Of a stretch of 64,000 nucleotides of DNA, positions 33,980-43,400 are shown in pieces; positions within the stretch are counted from its first letter, which is position 1; the number at the start of each line of letters is the position of its first letter. This DNA is from Halopenitus persicus (lineage in GTDB: Archaea; Halobacteriota; Halobacteria; Halobacteriales; Haloferacaceae). A program made the position numbers and the translations under genes. The stretch lies in NCBI RefSeq assembly GCF_002355635.1, contig NZ_AP017558.1:620001-684000 (forward strand), written 5' to 3'. The notes under the pieces are model-generated. The model ran no database searches and was not told the origin of the DNA. It saw only the letters and a list, made by a program, of their open reading frames with translations.

Positions 33980-36226
33980 ATGACTCGAGTAAGCCGTCAT
34001 CTGTCTATCGAATTTATCGTACTCCTTGTAATCACCGCGATAACGTTTCTCGTACTTTTCGCCGTTCTTCCGTTCGACTTGGTCCAGGCGCTTTTGATTG
34101 TCGCCCTTGTCGCGTTCTTTTATTTCGGTATCGCCGTTGCCTTGGCGAAATACAAACATCGGACACCGGATTGGCTCAATACGGCCCCTCTCTGGCTGAT
34201 CATAATGGTGCCGGTGGCTATCGGTGTCTCGCTCCTCTTTAGATACTGGGCCGAGGCCACGTTCTTCAACGTGGTTTTCGTTCTGGGGATGATGTTTATG
34301 TTCCTCTACTACTGGCTGATGGTTCCGTTCGCTATGGTTCAGAAAATCGAGGAACAAAACTGGGATGAACAAATCGATGAGTGGCCGGAAATCACCGTCC
34401 TCATCCCTGCGTACAAAGAGCGCGGGCACATCGGCCGGACGCTGGATTCCATCTCAGCCACGACATACACTGGCGGTATCGAACTTATTGTCATCGACGA
34501 CGGGAGCGCTGACGGAACTTACGAAGAGGCCACGGCCCACGCCGGAACTGACGCCCTAGTCATCCAGAAGGAAAACGGCGGAAAACATTCAGCACTGAAC
34601 CGAGGACTTGAGGAAGCGACAAACGACATTATCGTCGCCATCGATGCCGATTCCTGGATCGATCCCGACGCGTTCGCGGAACTCGTCAAGTCTTTCAAAC
34701 GGCACCCCAACGCTGGTGCAATAGCCGGCAACGTCAAAGTCGGGAACCGGGGCTCGTTCATTACGAACCTGCAAGCGCTTGAATACATCGTTGGGATCAA
34801 CACGTTCCGACGGGCGTTTGACCATGTCGGTCTCGTCTCCGTCGTCCCTGGCTGTCTCGGGGCGTTTCGGGCGGATACCCTCCGGGAAGTCGGGGGATAC
34901 AGTGCCGACACGCTCACTGAGGACTTCGATCTGACAATAGAGATACTCAAGCGTGGCCGAAGCGTCCATATGAGTGAAGGGATCGTGTACACCTACGCTC
35001 CGACGAACTGGCGCGGCCTCTACAGACAGCGCCTCCGGTGGTACCGTGGTCAAATCCAGACGCTCCGTAAACACGTCGGCGTTTTCAGTGACCCGAACTA
35101 CGGGTTACTTCACCGGCTCGTCTTCCCGTACGCGTTCCTCTCAATGACGCTCTTGCCGCTTATGGGTGTTGTGGTGTCTATCGTCATCCCGCTTGCGATC
35201 ATCGCGGGGCAGGGGTTGATGATGCTCAAGATTGCGATGTTCTTTTTCGCACTCATATTCCTGCTGTCGCTTCTCGCCATTGAGATCGACGCTGAGGACA
35301 GGAAGTTGGTGGTGTACTCACCGCTGTCAGTAATTGGCTACAAACAGTTTCAGGACGCCGTCCTTATAAAAAGTATCTTCGATGTTTTTAGCGGGAAAGA
35401 ACTTGGCTGGACAAGCGCCGGTCGCATACCCCAAGAAGCAACGGAGCAAGGGACGTTCGCTCCGCCCGCACCTACAGCCGGTGCCGACAACGAGGTGTCG
35501 ACACTTTCCACCGTCGCCGACTCAGAATCGTCTTTCGACGTGTATCATGACGCCGCCGACGAGTGGCGCTGGCGGCTCCGCCACCGCAACGGCAACATTA
35601 TCGCAGACAGTAGCGAGGGATACAGCTCCCGAGACTCCGTTGAGGACGCTGTTGGTCGAGTTGCCGCTACTGTCGGTGATGCCGACACGCTGGAATACGA
35701 CCCCGCTGGCTTCGAGGTTTATGAGAAAGACCCTGATGAATGGCACTGGCAACTCCGGATGAAAAGCGGTCGAGTACTCGCCCGGAGCAAACTTGGATTC
35801 GATTCTCGCGGTGATACCCTCGATGCTATCGAACGTGTGCGAAACAATGCGACCGAAGCGGAGCGATGGAGCATCACTGTTGGCGAGACGAGCGGCTACC
35901 ACTGGCGACTGACAGCGCCGAACGGGCGGGTCATCGCGCGGAATGCGAAAGGGTACACCAGTAAATCGGACGCAGAGACAGCTATGGGCCGGGTGAGAAA
36001 GGCCATTCCGAAGGCGGACACGCTGGAGTTCGACCCAGTTGGATTCGTCGCCTATGTGGATACTCTCGGTGAGTGGCGCTGGCGACTCAAACATCGTAAT
36101 GGCCGTATCTTGGCCGACAGCGGCGAGGGATACAGTTCGAAAGCCAGTATGCGGAACGGCATCGAGACTGTCCAACGAACCGCCAGAGAGGCGGCTGTTG
36201 CCCAGCCGATTCCCACGAATGGGTAA
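33980..36226 (+). CDS. GT2 polysaccharide synthase fused to four DUF1508 repeats
   Basis: A 748-residue fusion. Residues about 10-130 hold four membrane helices. Residues 135-395 form a processive family 2 glycosyltransferase: 'VLIPAYKERGHIGRTLDS', 'VIDDGSADGTYEEA', 'IVAIDADSWIDPDAFAEL', 'TLTEDFDLTIEILKRG' and 'QRLRWYRGQIQTLRKH' (QxxRW type). Further helices follow to about residue 455. The tail has four DUF1508/YegP-like modules starting near residues 517, 577, 629 and 687, with cores such as 'EWRWRLRHRNGNIIADSSEGY'. DUF1508 proteins are normally small and free-standing or doubled. ATG 33980 is chosen since the upstream frame holds the palindromes. Confidence 0.88.
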   Translation: MTRVSRHLSIEFIVLLVITAITFLVLFAVLPFDLVQALLIVALVAFFYFGIAVALAKYKHRTPDWLNTAPLWLIIMVPVAIGVSLLFRYWAEATFFNVVFVLGMMFMFLYYWLMVPFAMVQKIEEQNWDEQIDEWPEITVLIPAYKERGHIGRTLDSISATTYTGGIELIVIDDGSADGTYEEATAHAGTDALVIQKENGGKHSALNRGLEEATNDIIVAIDADSWIDPDAFAELVKSFKRHPNAGAIAGNVKVGNRGSFITNLQALEYIVGINTFRRAFDHVGLVSVVPGCLGAFRADTLREVGGYSADTLTEDFDLTIEILKRGRSVHMSEGIVYTYAPTNWRGLYRQRLRWYRGQIQTLRKHVGVFSDPNYGLLHRLVFPYAFLSMTLLPLMGVVVSIVIPLAIIAGQGLMMLKIAMFFFALIFLLSLLAIEIDAEDRKLVVYSPLSVIGYKQFQDAVLIKSIFDVFSGKELGWTSAGRIPQEATEQGTFAPPAPTAGADNEVSTLSTVADSESSFDVYHDAADEWRWRLRHRNGNIIADSSEGYSSRDSVEDAVGRVAATVGDADTLEYDPAGFEVYEKDPDEWHWQLRMKSGRVLARSKLGFDSRGDTLDAIERVRNNATEAERWSITVGETSGYHWRLTAPNGRVIARNAKGYTSKSDAETAMGRVRKAIPKADTLEFDPVGFVAYVDTLGEWRWRLKHRNGRILADSGEGYSSKASMRNGIETVQRTAREAAVAQPIPTNG

Positions 36227-36380
36227 CAATCTGATATAACGATCAGATTTTTATGTGGGAGTGTCGCGATTGTTTCGAGCGTTTCCGGCGGATACTCGTA
36301 GAATCGAAAGATAAATTACAGTACATAAAGCTGATCGGCTTTGTTTAAATTCTTAGAGAGTGATCTGTTTTCGTGGTCGC

Positions 36381-36405
36381 GCTGAATATAGAGCGTGGAT
36401 GCAGC
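36381..36405. repeat. Hairpin repeat copy B
   Basis: GCTG and CAGC arms enclose the 17-base loop AATATAGAGCGTGGATG. It is the same orientation as copy A and about 20 bases beyond the stop of the zinc-ribbon gene. Confidence 0.5.
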
Positions 36406-36425
36406 ACAGCGGTAACTCCAGGGAT

Positions 36426-36821
36426 TTAGCCGAATATATTGCGAAAGCGCTCGGATAACGGTTTGTATTGCCATCCACACCTATGGCACGTTAGATAGTC
36501 GTCATCGTCATATCGGCGTACATACTGTTGACAATTAGGGCAAATCCCTTCTTTCGGAGTTGTTTCGTGATACTGGGACTTCTTTTGTGAGAAAACGTGG
36601 ATGTGGAGTCCGTGAACACTTGAAACGGCCAAATATACGTAGTTATCGCCATTATACGTTTTTCTCTTCGCTTTGAATCCAGCTCCTTTATCAATACCAT
36701 CTGATTTAGCCGCTGAAACCACCCACTCGGGTGGATCAGGATATAAATTCCACCCGTCTTCCTCAACAGCTTTAATTAATTTTTCTTCGTCTTCTTGCCG
36801 TTGCCCGTGGCCATTTGGCAT
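36426..36821 (-). CDS. Small protein with C-terminal zinc ribbon
   Basis: A 131-residue protein. The C-terminal part has two CxxC knuckles, 'GICPNCQQYV' and 'LTCHRCGWQY', spaced as in a zinc ribbon. The middle contains a mixed region 'NYVYLAVSSVHGLHIHVFSQ'. The start MPNGHGQRQEDEE is chosen because it begins the acidic helix; an upstream extension is less convincing. No family is recognised. It is bracketed by hairpin repeats B and D. Confidence 0.6.
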   Translation of the reverse strand: MPNGHGQRQEDEEKLIKAVEEDGWNLYPDPPEWVVSAAKSDGIDKGAGFKAKRKTYNGDNYVYLAVSSVHGLHIHVFSQKKSQYHETTPKEGICPNCQQYVRRYDDDDYLTCHRCGWQYKPLSERFRNIFG

Positions 36822-36915
36822 ACTCGAACATCTTTCATCCTGAAAATAAATACTGGGGCTTCCTGAAGTGATTTTGAAATTCTGTGAATGGCGCTGCCGG
36901 TGATTCAATCTACGT

Positions 36916-36940
36916 TCAACATACGCGCTGTGTATTCAGT
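36916..36940. repeat. Hairpin-family repeat copy D
   Basis: ACATACGCGCTGTGTATTCAG closely matches copy E (ACATACGCGCCCTGAATTCAG-like) and, inversely, copies A and B. It lies 27 bases inside the IS5-type terminal repeat at 36967-36984, so it may be part of that IS end. Confidence 0.45.
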
Positions 36941-37135
36941 ACGGCCGCTAAAACCTATCACCGATCAAGGGTTTCAACAAGGCCTCAAACCCCTACTTGT
37001 AGATATTCTTCAAGTACAGTCCTTGATGTCCTTATGGCATATATGGAGATAGATGTCGATTGCCTTTTAGGATCCCGCGGACGTGCTGTTCAGCTTGTTA
37101 TATCTCATTTTATTCTTCCAAGTCCGATCTTCGAA

Positions 37136-37168
37136 CCTTGCTGCATACGCGCCCTGAATTCAGCAAGG
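37136..37168. repeat. Hairpin-family repeat copy E, perfect 8-base stem
   Basis: CCTTGCTG and CAGCAAGG pair perfectly around the 17-base loop CATACGCGCCCTGAATT. This is the best-preserved hairpin of the five copies and shows the likely original form. Confidence 0.55.
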
Positions 37169-37404
37169 CTGCTGGAACTTATTACTGCCAGAGAGTACAA
37201 CTAGACCGGTTAACTTATTCTGAGAATTAACATCAGAAAACATCTATAGGTCAACAGAGGGCTCAAAGACGAGCAATGAAAAGCATAATTTCCAAACTTT
37301 TATATTCGAATTATACAGGAATATCGGTTAGAGAACGTATAATGGCCTCTTTAACCGTCTCTGACACAATAAATCCCTCTACTGACGTTAGATAGCCCGT
37401 TCTT

Positions 37405-37415
37405 GGCACTCATAG
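37405..37415. other. Short attachment-like match before the second integrase module
   Basis: GGCACTCATAG equals 48987-48997 of the right attachment site. It stands 111 bases before the second module, about where the left site stands before the first one. The match is short, so it is suggestive only. Confidence 0.35.
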
Positions 37416-37525
37416 ATACAACAGGTTACATAGGATATAAAAATCTTGACAGGTAATCTAACCTGTGAGAGAGGTCGAAACCGGGTATCCCCCGTTTTTC
37501 TCCACCCCCGAAAGGTGAAACAAGA

Positions 37526-38035
37526 ATGTCAGAAGACAAGCAAAAGTGGAAGCAGACCAGTGGCTTCGCTGGAGACACCGAAGTCGCCCAGGTCGTATGC
37601 AAGGAAGAAGATTTCAAACAGTGGGATGAGGAAGCCGAGGAAAACGGGAAGTCCCGGAGCCGTTACCTGTACTCTTTGATCCAGGAGGCCCGAGCCTACC
37701 GACGGCACGGCCTGAACGGTGCCACGTGCAACCAGAAGCGTGTTCAGGAGCTTGAGGATGAAGTCTCACGGCTCCAGAAGCGTGTTGAGGAGAAGGAGTC
37801 TGAGAGTTCTGAGGCAATCAGCTTCGACCCATCCACCCTGAAACAGGACGTTCTCACCGACCAGTACCAATCCCTGGAGGATATTCTCCGGCGTATCGTT
37901 GAGGAAGGAATCCTGGATGATGTTCTACGGCAACCAGTCGAGAACCAGCTCTACTTCCTGGCCGCCCAGGACATGGTAGAGTACGAACGTGGCTGGGGCT
38001 GGAAACTGACTGAGGACAACGGAGGTGCAGCATAG
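37526..38035 (+). CDS. Integrase-associated small protein, second copy
   Basis: A 169-residue protein related to 28726-29241. Shared parts are the start 'TEVAQVVCKEEDFKQWDEEA', the 'SRSRYLYSLIQEA' helix and a coiled coil ('VQELEDEVSRLQKRVEEKE'); the end again reads 'YERGWGWKL' versus 'YQIGHGWRH'. Likely DNA-binding partner of the integrase, with which it shares the TAGATG stop-start junction. Composition is near-neutral compared with the chromosomal proteins. Confidence 0.75.
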   Translation: MSEDKQKWKQTSGFAGDTEVAQVVCKEEDFKQWDEEAEENGKSRSRYLYSLIQEARAYRRHGLNGATCNQKRVQELEDEVSRLQKRVEEKESESSEAISFDPSTLKQDVLTDQYQSLEDILRRIVEEGILDDVLRQPVENQLYFLAAQDMVEYERGWGWKLTEDNGGAA

Positions 38036-39082
38036 ATGGCGGCCAAGAAGTACGAAGTCCTGCTGGACTCGGATACCTGGGAGGAACGAGTCTTCAAGAA
38101 CAAACACAGCTGCATCAACGACTGGCTCCGCAGCAAGGACTCGACAGGCAAATCCCGAAGAACCTTGAACGCTTACAGCAGGACTGCTGCCCGGTTCTTC
38201 CACGAGTGGTTCCCTGACACCCATCCCTCAGAGGTAACGGTTGGTGACATCGAGGAATACGTTCTCGACCTCAACGACCGGGAGGTAGCACGGAACACGA
38301 AACGCCGGTACGTTGAATCACTCAGTAGCTTCTACACCTGGGCCTTGTTCCGGCCACGGTTCGAGGACATCACCGGCAACCCAGCCAAGGTTGTTCTTGA
38401 GGAAATCCCGAAGGAGAAGAAGCCACGACCGGAGACAGCTACGTGGGAGAACGGGAAGCAGATAGTCAAGAACATTCCAGATCCCAGGGACAAGACCGCT
38501 GCCGTCATCCTGGCGAAGACCGGTGTCCGAATCCAGGAGGCACTGAACCTGAAGGAGGAGGATCTGAACAACCTGGAGGACGGTTTCATCCGATTCCGAG
38601 ATAGGAAGGGTGGTACGACCACGGTCAACCCGGTGGACGACGAGACGGTGCAAGCAGTTCAACGGCTCCGGGCGATCTCTTCCAGCAAGTCGGAGTACCT
38701 GTTCACGTCGATCCGTGGCGGTCCGATAGGGAAGGAACGGCTTCGGAGAGAGGTTCGGAAGGCAGCTGTCAAAGCCGGAGTCATGGACGACGTGGACGAG
38801 AAGCGTTGGCACCACAAATTTACTCCTCACTATTACAGGACGATCTTCACGTCCCAGATGAGGAACAACGGGCTTCCGGATCACTTCACCCGGTATCTGC
38901 GTGGCGACGGCGACCAGGAGGTCATGGATCTCTATACGAAGATTCCCAGGGATCAGGTCCGGGACGAGTACCTGGAGATCATCAAACCCCTTAACCTGTA
39001 CGCCAGGACGGATGGAGGTGAGAATCAGTCATCGGAGAACACCAGATCTCGCCGGTCACGGACAAGGCAGGAGACGTTGTAG
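38036..39082 (+). CDS. Tyrosine integrase, second copy, intact
   Basis: A 348-residue recombinase with an N-terminal SAM-like core-binding domain (about 20-115, 'RRTLNAYSRTAARFFHEWFP') and a catalytic domain. Residues seen are Arg165 in 'KTGVRIQEAL', His265 and Arg268 in 'KFTPHYYRTIF', and Tyr300 in 'VMDLYTKI'. The usual second His/Trp position reads 'YLRGDGDQEV', as also in the first copy (RGD), so this subgroup departs from the GHS pattern. It probably integrates the 37.4-49.0 kb element at the 16-base site. The C-terminal 25 residues are basic and low complexity. Confidence 0.9.
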   Translation: MAAKKYEVLLDSDTWEERVFKNKHSCINDWLRSKDSTGKSRRTLNAYSRTAARFFHEWFPDTHPSEVTVGDIEEYVLDLNDREVARNTKRRYVESLSSFYTWALFRPRFEDITGNPAKVVLEEIPKEKKPRPETATWENGKQIVKNIPDPRDKTAAVILAKTGVRIQEALNLKEEDLNNLEDGFIRFRDRKGGTTTVNPVDDETVQAVQRLRAISSSKSEYLFTSIRGGPIGKERLRREVRKAAVKAGVMDDVDEKRWHHKFTPHYYRTIFTSQMRNNGLPDHFTRYLRGDGDQEVMDLYTKIPRDQVRDEYLEIIKPLNLYARTDGGENQSSENTRSRRSRTRQETL

Positions 39083-39165
39083 GCGCACCTGTCTTCCTCT
39101 CCCCTGAGGAAGTTGAACAGCTCAGGGAAACCGGTTCTGTGGAGATAACTGCGGAAGCTGATTGA
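39022..39165 (+). CDS. Possible small ORF overlapping the integrase end
   Basis: A frame opened by a stop at 39019-39021 reads through 'VVGAPVFLSPEEVEQLRETG' and ends 'ITAEAD'. The last 35 residues look like a real acidic haloarchaeal peptide (hydrophobic strand plus helix), but no ATG, GTG or TTG start is present in frame. It may be the remnant of a longer gene overwritten by the integrase 3' end. Confidence 0.25.
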   Translation, partial: ESVIGEHQISPVTDKAGDVVGAPVFLSPEEVEQLRETGSVEITAEAD

Positions 39166-39241
39166 GGTTGTGTGCCCTATGATTCGACCCATTTTTACTG
39201 GTTGAACGTCTTAGACCGGGTTAACGAGCTTACGGAGAGAT

Positions 39242-39493
39242 TTGATTGTGGAACTGAATAATAACAGTACGGCGAGTCAGGCTGTTGTCGAGAAAGTTGC
39301 TCAACAGGAAGACGTTGATTCTACCGAGTTGGAGACACCGCTCTATGACGTGGTCGACGCCGATGCCCTGGACAAGTTGGTATCCTCGATGAGCACGGAC
39401 GGGATAGTGTCTTTCCACTACTCCGGGTACCAGTTAATTGTGGCTGGAGATGGCAGCGTCGAGTTGGCCGAAGAGGACGCACCTACATCCTGA
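39242..39493 (+). CDS. HalOD1-domain small protein
   Basis: An 83-residue protein covering the halobacterial output domain HalOD1 (PF18545): 'ASQAVVEKVAQQEDVDSTEL', 'LYDVVDADALDKLV' and 'GIVSFHYSGYQLIVAGDGSV'. These small proteins are common in haloarchaea, alone or fused to signalling regulators; their role is not established. The start may be TTG 39242 or GTG 39248. It is cut off from the following genes by the IS5 element three bases beyond its stop. Confidence 0.75.
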   Translation: MIVELNNNSTASQAVVEKVAQQEDVDSTELETPLYDVVDADALDKLVSSMSTDGIVSFHYSGYQLIVAGDGSVELAEEDAPTS

Positions 39494-39496
39494 AAA

Positions 39497-40431
39497 TGCT
39501 CTGTTGAATCCGCAGAAGGCGGTGGGATAGCGTCGCTCTGAAGGCAGTAGCGAAGCGGAAGAGTCGAATGTGTCCAACATACTCTTCCGCTTCGTTAAGC
39601 AAGCCGCGTCGCTGGCTCAAAAGCGCTGTGCCGCCAGTCCAACGGCGGTGAGTGATCCGACTGGCAACGGATTTCCCGGTTGGAAGCATGTCACGCTCCA
39701 CTTTTTGCGGGTTCACATGGATGCGACGTACCGCGAGATCGTGGATTGGGCGAGTGAGATGGATCGAGTTCGTGGTCTGTTACAGCTGTCGCGAACGGCA
39801 TTTCCCGCACCCTCAACGCTGTATCGGTCGTTTGAGAGGGTGCCCATGTCGGTGTGGCGAGGATTCCTTCGGGAGTCTGCGAAGATCTGCGATCCGGGCT
39901 CGCATGGAGCGATCGATGCCACCTTCTTCGACCGCGAAACGGCATCGAGGCACTATCAACACCGCTCGGATCGCCACATACGCACGCTCAAAACGACGGC
40001 CCTCGTCGATACAGACTCGTGTGCCATCCTCGATATTCACTGCTCGGCACACTGGCCTCACGACACGCAAACTGGCCGTCGAGTTGCCCTTCGTAACACC
40101 GAGAAAATCGAGAGTCTCGCCGGCGACAAGGGTTATGACGACCAATCTCTCCGGGACGCCCTCCGTTCAGAGGGCGTCCGGCCCTTGCTTCGTCATCGGC
40201 TGTTCGCTGCTTACGATCACGCACACAACGCACGGTTGGACAGCGAATTATACGGCCAACGCTGGATGGCCGAGACTGCCTTTTCGGCCATCAAGCGTCG
40301 GTTCGGCCCCGCTGTCCACCCTCGCGCGTGGTACCGCGAGTTCCGCGAGCTCGTGTTGACCGCCGCAGTTTACAACCTCGAACGAGCTCTCAAACAGTGA
40401 TCCCCGCGCCATCATCGGATTCAACAAAGCA
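39497..40431 (+). mobile_element. IS5-family element inside the adhesin locus
   Basis: Terminal inverted repeats TGCTCTGTTGAATCCG (39497-39512) and CGGATTCAACAAAGCA (40416-40431) differ at one position. The 935-base element holds one transposase gene. No target-site duplication is seen at the two borders, which fits deletion of DNA next to the IS after insertion. The adhesin frame begins immediately right of it. Confidence 0.85.
39570..40400 (+). CDS. IS5-family transposase
   Basis: A 276-residue DDE transposase of complete length. Catalytic residues lie in 'GAIDATFFDRETASRHY', 'SLAGDKGYDDQSLRDAL' and 'RWMAETAFSAIKRRFG'. The start ATG is 73 bases inside the left terminal repeat, as usual for the family. 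It differs in sequence from the other IS5-type transposase (30510-31505), so the two are separate arrivals. Confidence 0.92.
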   Translation: MSNILFRFVKQAASLAQKRCAASPTAVSDPTGNGFPGWKHVTLHFLRVHMDATYREIVDWASEMDRVRGLLQLSRTAFPAPSTLYRSFERVPMSVWRGFLRESAKICDPGSHGAIDATFFDRETASRHYQHRSDRHIRTLKTTALVDTDSCAILDIHCSAHWPHDTQTGRRVALRNTEKIESLAGDKGYDDQSLRDALRSEGVRPLLRHRLFAAYDHAHNARLDSELYGQRWMAETAFSAIKRRFGPAVHPRAWYREFRELVLTAAVYNLERALKQ

Positions 40432-43400
40432 CAGTCGACGAAACCAGCTCAGACTACACCGTTGAAGCCACAGTAACCGACAACCAAGGAAAAACAGGGA
40501 CAGGAAGCATAACTCAGACCCTTCAAAACGTTCCTCCAACCGCCTCAGCATCATTCACTCCGAGTGACTGGGATTACAACGACAACGTCGATATTGACTA
40601 CAGCTTCAGTGACTCGAACGGCAACTTCGACTACGGAGAAATCAAGGTCTACAAAAACGGGAACCAGATTCAGAGCTACACAAGAACCAGTCTTTCAGGC
40701 ACAATCAGTGATGCCTTCCTTGTAGATGAAACTGATTCAACTTTCAGCGTCAACATAACAGCTTACGACCTCCAAGGAGCGACAGGAGAATACGATGAAC
40801 AACAGTTCGTCGACAACAAGCAGCCGACTGCCTCAGCAAACTATATTCCTTCAAGCTGGACGTACAACGACAACGTTGACATCGAGTACAATTTCAGCGA
40901 TCCGAACGGCAACATCGACACAAGAAGCATCACAGTTTTGAAAGATGGAAGCCAGATAGCAAGCTACAGTCCGACACAGAACACAGGCACCCTCACTGAT
41001 GCTTTCTTGATAGATGAGACCGGCAGCACCTACGAAGTCAATTTACAGGCTACAGACTTGAAAGGATTAACAGGCAGCTCAAGCACCAGTCAGACAGTTA
41101 CAAACACAGCTCCGGTAGGAGAAATCAGCTCCACTCCATCTACTTGGTACTTCGGAGACTCAATAGACCTGACTTATGATATAACGGACAACGAAGGAGA
41201 TATACAGACAAGAGAAATCAGGGTTTTCGAGGCAGGAACTCAGATCCACACCTACCCGCTTTCAAACAATTCAGGGACGATCAGTGATGCGTTCACTGTA
41301 GACGAAAAAGAGGTCAGCTACAACGCACAACTCTTCCTCGAAGACAGTGATGCCCAGACAGACAGTGAATCAATCAGTCAAACCATTACCGACAACTTCG
41401 GTACGCTATCACTGACCAGCCCTGAAAATCAGACATACTTTTCCTACGAAAACAGCGTTGACCTCAGTCATACTGACAGCGATAGAGTTCCAGGAGAAAG
41501 CATCAGCTGCGACCTCAAGAAAGATGGTTCGGTATACAAGCAGAGAAGTTTCAGTGAAGGCAGCAGTATCTCAGACAGTGTTTCTGCCGATTTAGGCAAT
41601 CACAGCTTCACTGTTTCATGCAGTGATGACGCAGCGAACAGCAAATCAAAGACGAAAAAATTCACTGTACAGAACTTTGAGATCTCCAATGTTTCAGGGA
41701 CTTCGCAGATCTACGAAACTGAGGAAGGATCCTATCACATAGACTTGACTGCTGGGAACATGGTTCAAAACTTCACAGCAAGTCTTTTCTGGAATGGAGA
41801 AAAGAAATCTTCACAGACTTTCTCAAATTCAGCTGTTACTTCCTACAGTGAGAATATCCTTTTCAGGCCTCCTCTCCAGCAGAATAATGCTTCAGAGTAT
41901 AACTGGAATATCCAGGTAGAAGCAGTTTATCAAGACTTCAATGCTTCAACCACTTCGGGTGAACAAAAAAATTCCAGCACTGAGAATCAGACTGTCTGGC
42001 AGGCCTACCACAGTCCAAACATTACTGTTTCAAGAGATAGAGTGATAGAGAAAGAAGACTTCCAAGCAGACCTCTCATTCACAAATGAACTTTCTGAGGA
42101 AGCAGCAGATATAGATGGATATCTCTCCTTTAACGGAACAGAGAACCAGTCCAGGTCCACAAAGTTCGACTACCCGTTAGTAGGTGACGCAGCCAAATCC
42201 AGTACTAAGACGGTTACTGGAAGAATAAATCTCTCGTTCAGAAACGAGTCGCTCTCAAGAGAAGCAGTGTCAAATGACTCTCTGACAGGTCACAAAAAAA
42301 TACTGACAGACTGTACCAACCAAGTTAACGGCGTAACCGGTGAAAAGGCATTAACCTTCTACCTGAAAAACGAGGAGGATCGCACCCAAAACCTGACCGG
42401 GAACATTGACTACAATTTCGACACTACCCACCACGGAGAACACACCAGAAACTACGGCTTCAACAACAGCGGTGTCAAATCCTCAAAGATCTGTATGTAC
42501 CCGTCTTGGGCGGAGTACAGCATTACAGGACCGCTTCAATACTCAAGTTCACAGGATCAAAACAGCCTGGGTCAAACATTCAAAGACAGGCAGTACAATT
42601 TCAACAACTACAGTATAAACAATGTCTCTGAAAGCATTGACCTGTATCTGCTTTCACAGGACTTTGCGACACCGGTTTACTTCCAAGTAGAGGATACCGA
42701 CGGCACACCGGTCGAAGATGCGACAGTCAAAGTACTTCGGTACTTCATCAGCTCAAACAGTTACTTGACAGTGGCCAAATCCGCTACCGACTCGAACGGT
42801 GTCGGAACCACGTATATGCGGATAAACGAGATCTACTACAAATACGTCATCAGCAAAAACGGGAAAACACTGTTAGAGACTGACCGGCAGATATTCGCTT
42901 GTCAAACCTCTCCTTGTACGAAGACATTCAGGATTAATCCTAACGTCCAATCCCCGTATTTCGAGACAGAGCAAGGGTTCAGCCACAGCTGCAGGGTTAC
43001 CCAGAATGATGATGGTAACGTGACCGGGTACCAGTGCACAGTTGACCACGAGTCAGAGGCGATAGGCCAGGCAAATCTGTTCGTGGAGAAAAGACAGGCA
43101 ATCGGATACAAGAAGATCTGTGACGTGACTGTGTCTTCAGCCTCGTCCTCTATGATCTGCGAGTTCGATGAGACCGCAGCTGGGAACGTGTACAACTACA
43201 AACTGACAGCTGAGAAAGACGGTGAGACATTCATCCTGGATACAGGGACGTTGGACTACAGCAAGGGCTTGTTCGAGGAGAATGCAGAGGTAGTTGCTTT
43301 GACCCTGTTCCTGACTTTGTCGATGCTTGGCTTGATCAGTCCGTCTGTCAGCATTTTCTTCTCCACTCTGGGAATGCTGGTGGCTGCATGGCTTGGACTG

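Larger units (their letters stand above)
30456..36984. mobile_element. Possible composite unit with matching IS5-type termini
   Basis: GGCCTCGTTGAAACCCTT at 30456-30473 is matched in inverted orientation by AAGGGTTTCAACAAGGCC at 36967-36984 (one mismatch in 18). The left end belongs to the IS5-type transposase at 30510. The 6.5 kb between holds two glycosyltransferases, a tyrosine recombinase and a zinc-ribbon gene. It may be a composite transposon or an IS split by insertion of the cargo. No target-site duplication was recognised. Confidence 0.45.
36822..37525. other. AT-rich spacer with IS-end remnants
   Basis: No gene is seen in this 0.7 kb. It contains hairpin-family copy D (36916-36940), an IS5-type terminal sequence (36967-36984), hairpin copy E (37136-37168) and a short attachment-like match GGCACTCATAG (37405-37415). 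The last 100 bases should hold the promoter of the second integrase module. Confidence 0.55.

Noticed and set aside
38890-38960. RGD motif in the integrases as a cell-adhesion signal
   Set aside because: It replaces the GHS position before the catalytic Tyr in both copies and belongs to the recombinase fold; no export signal exists.
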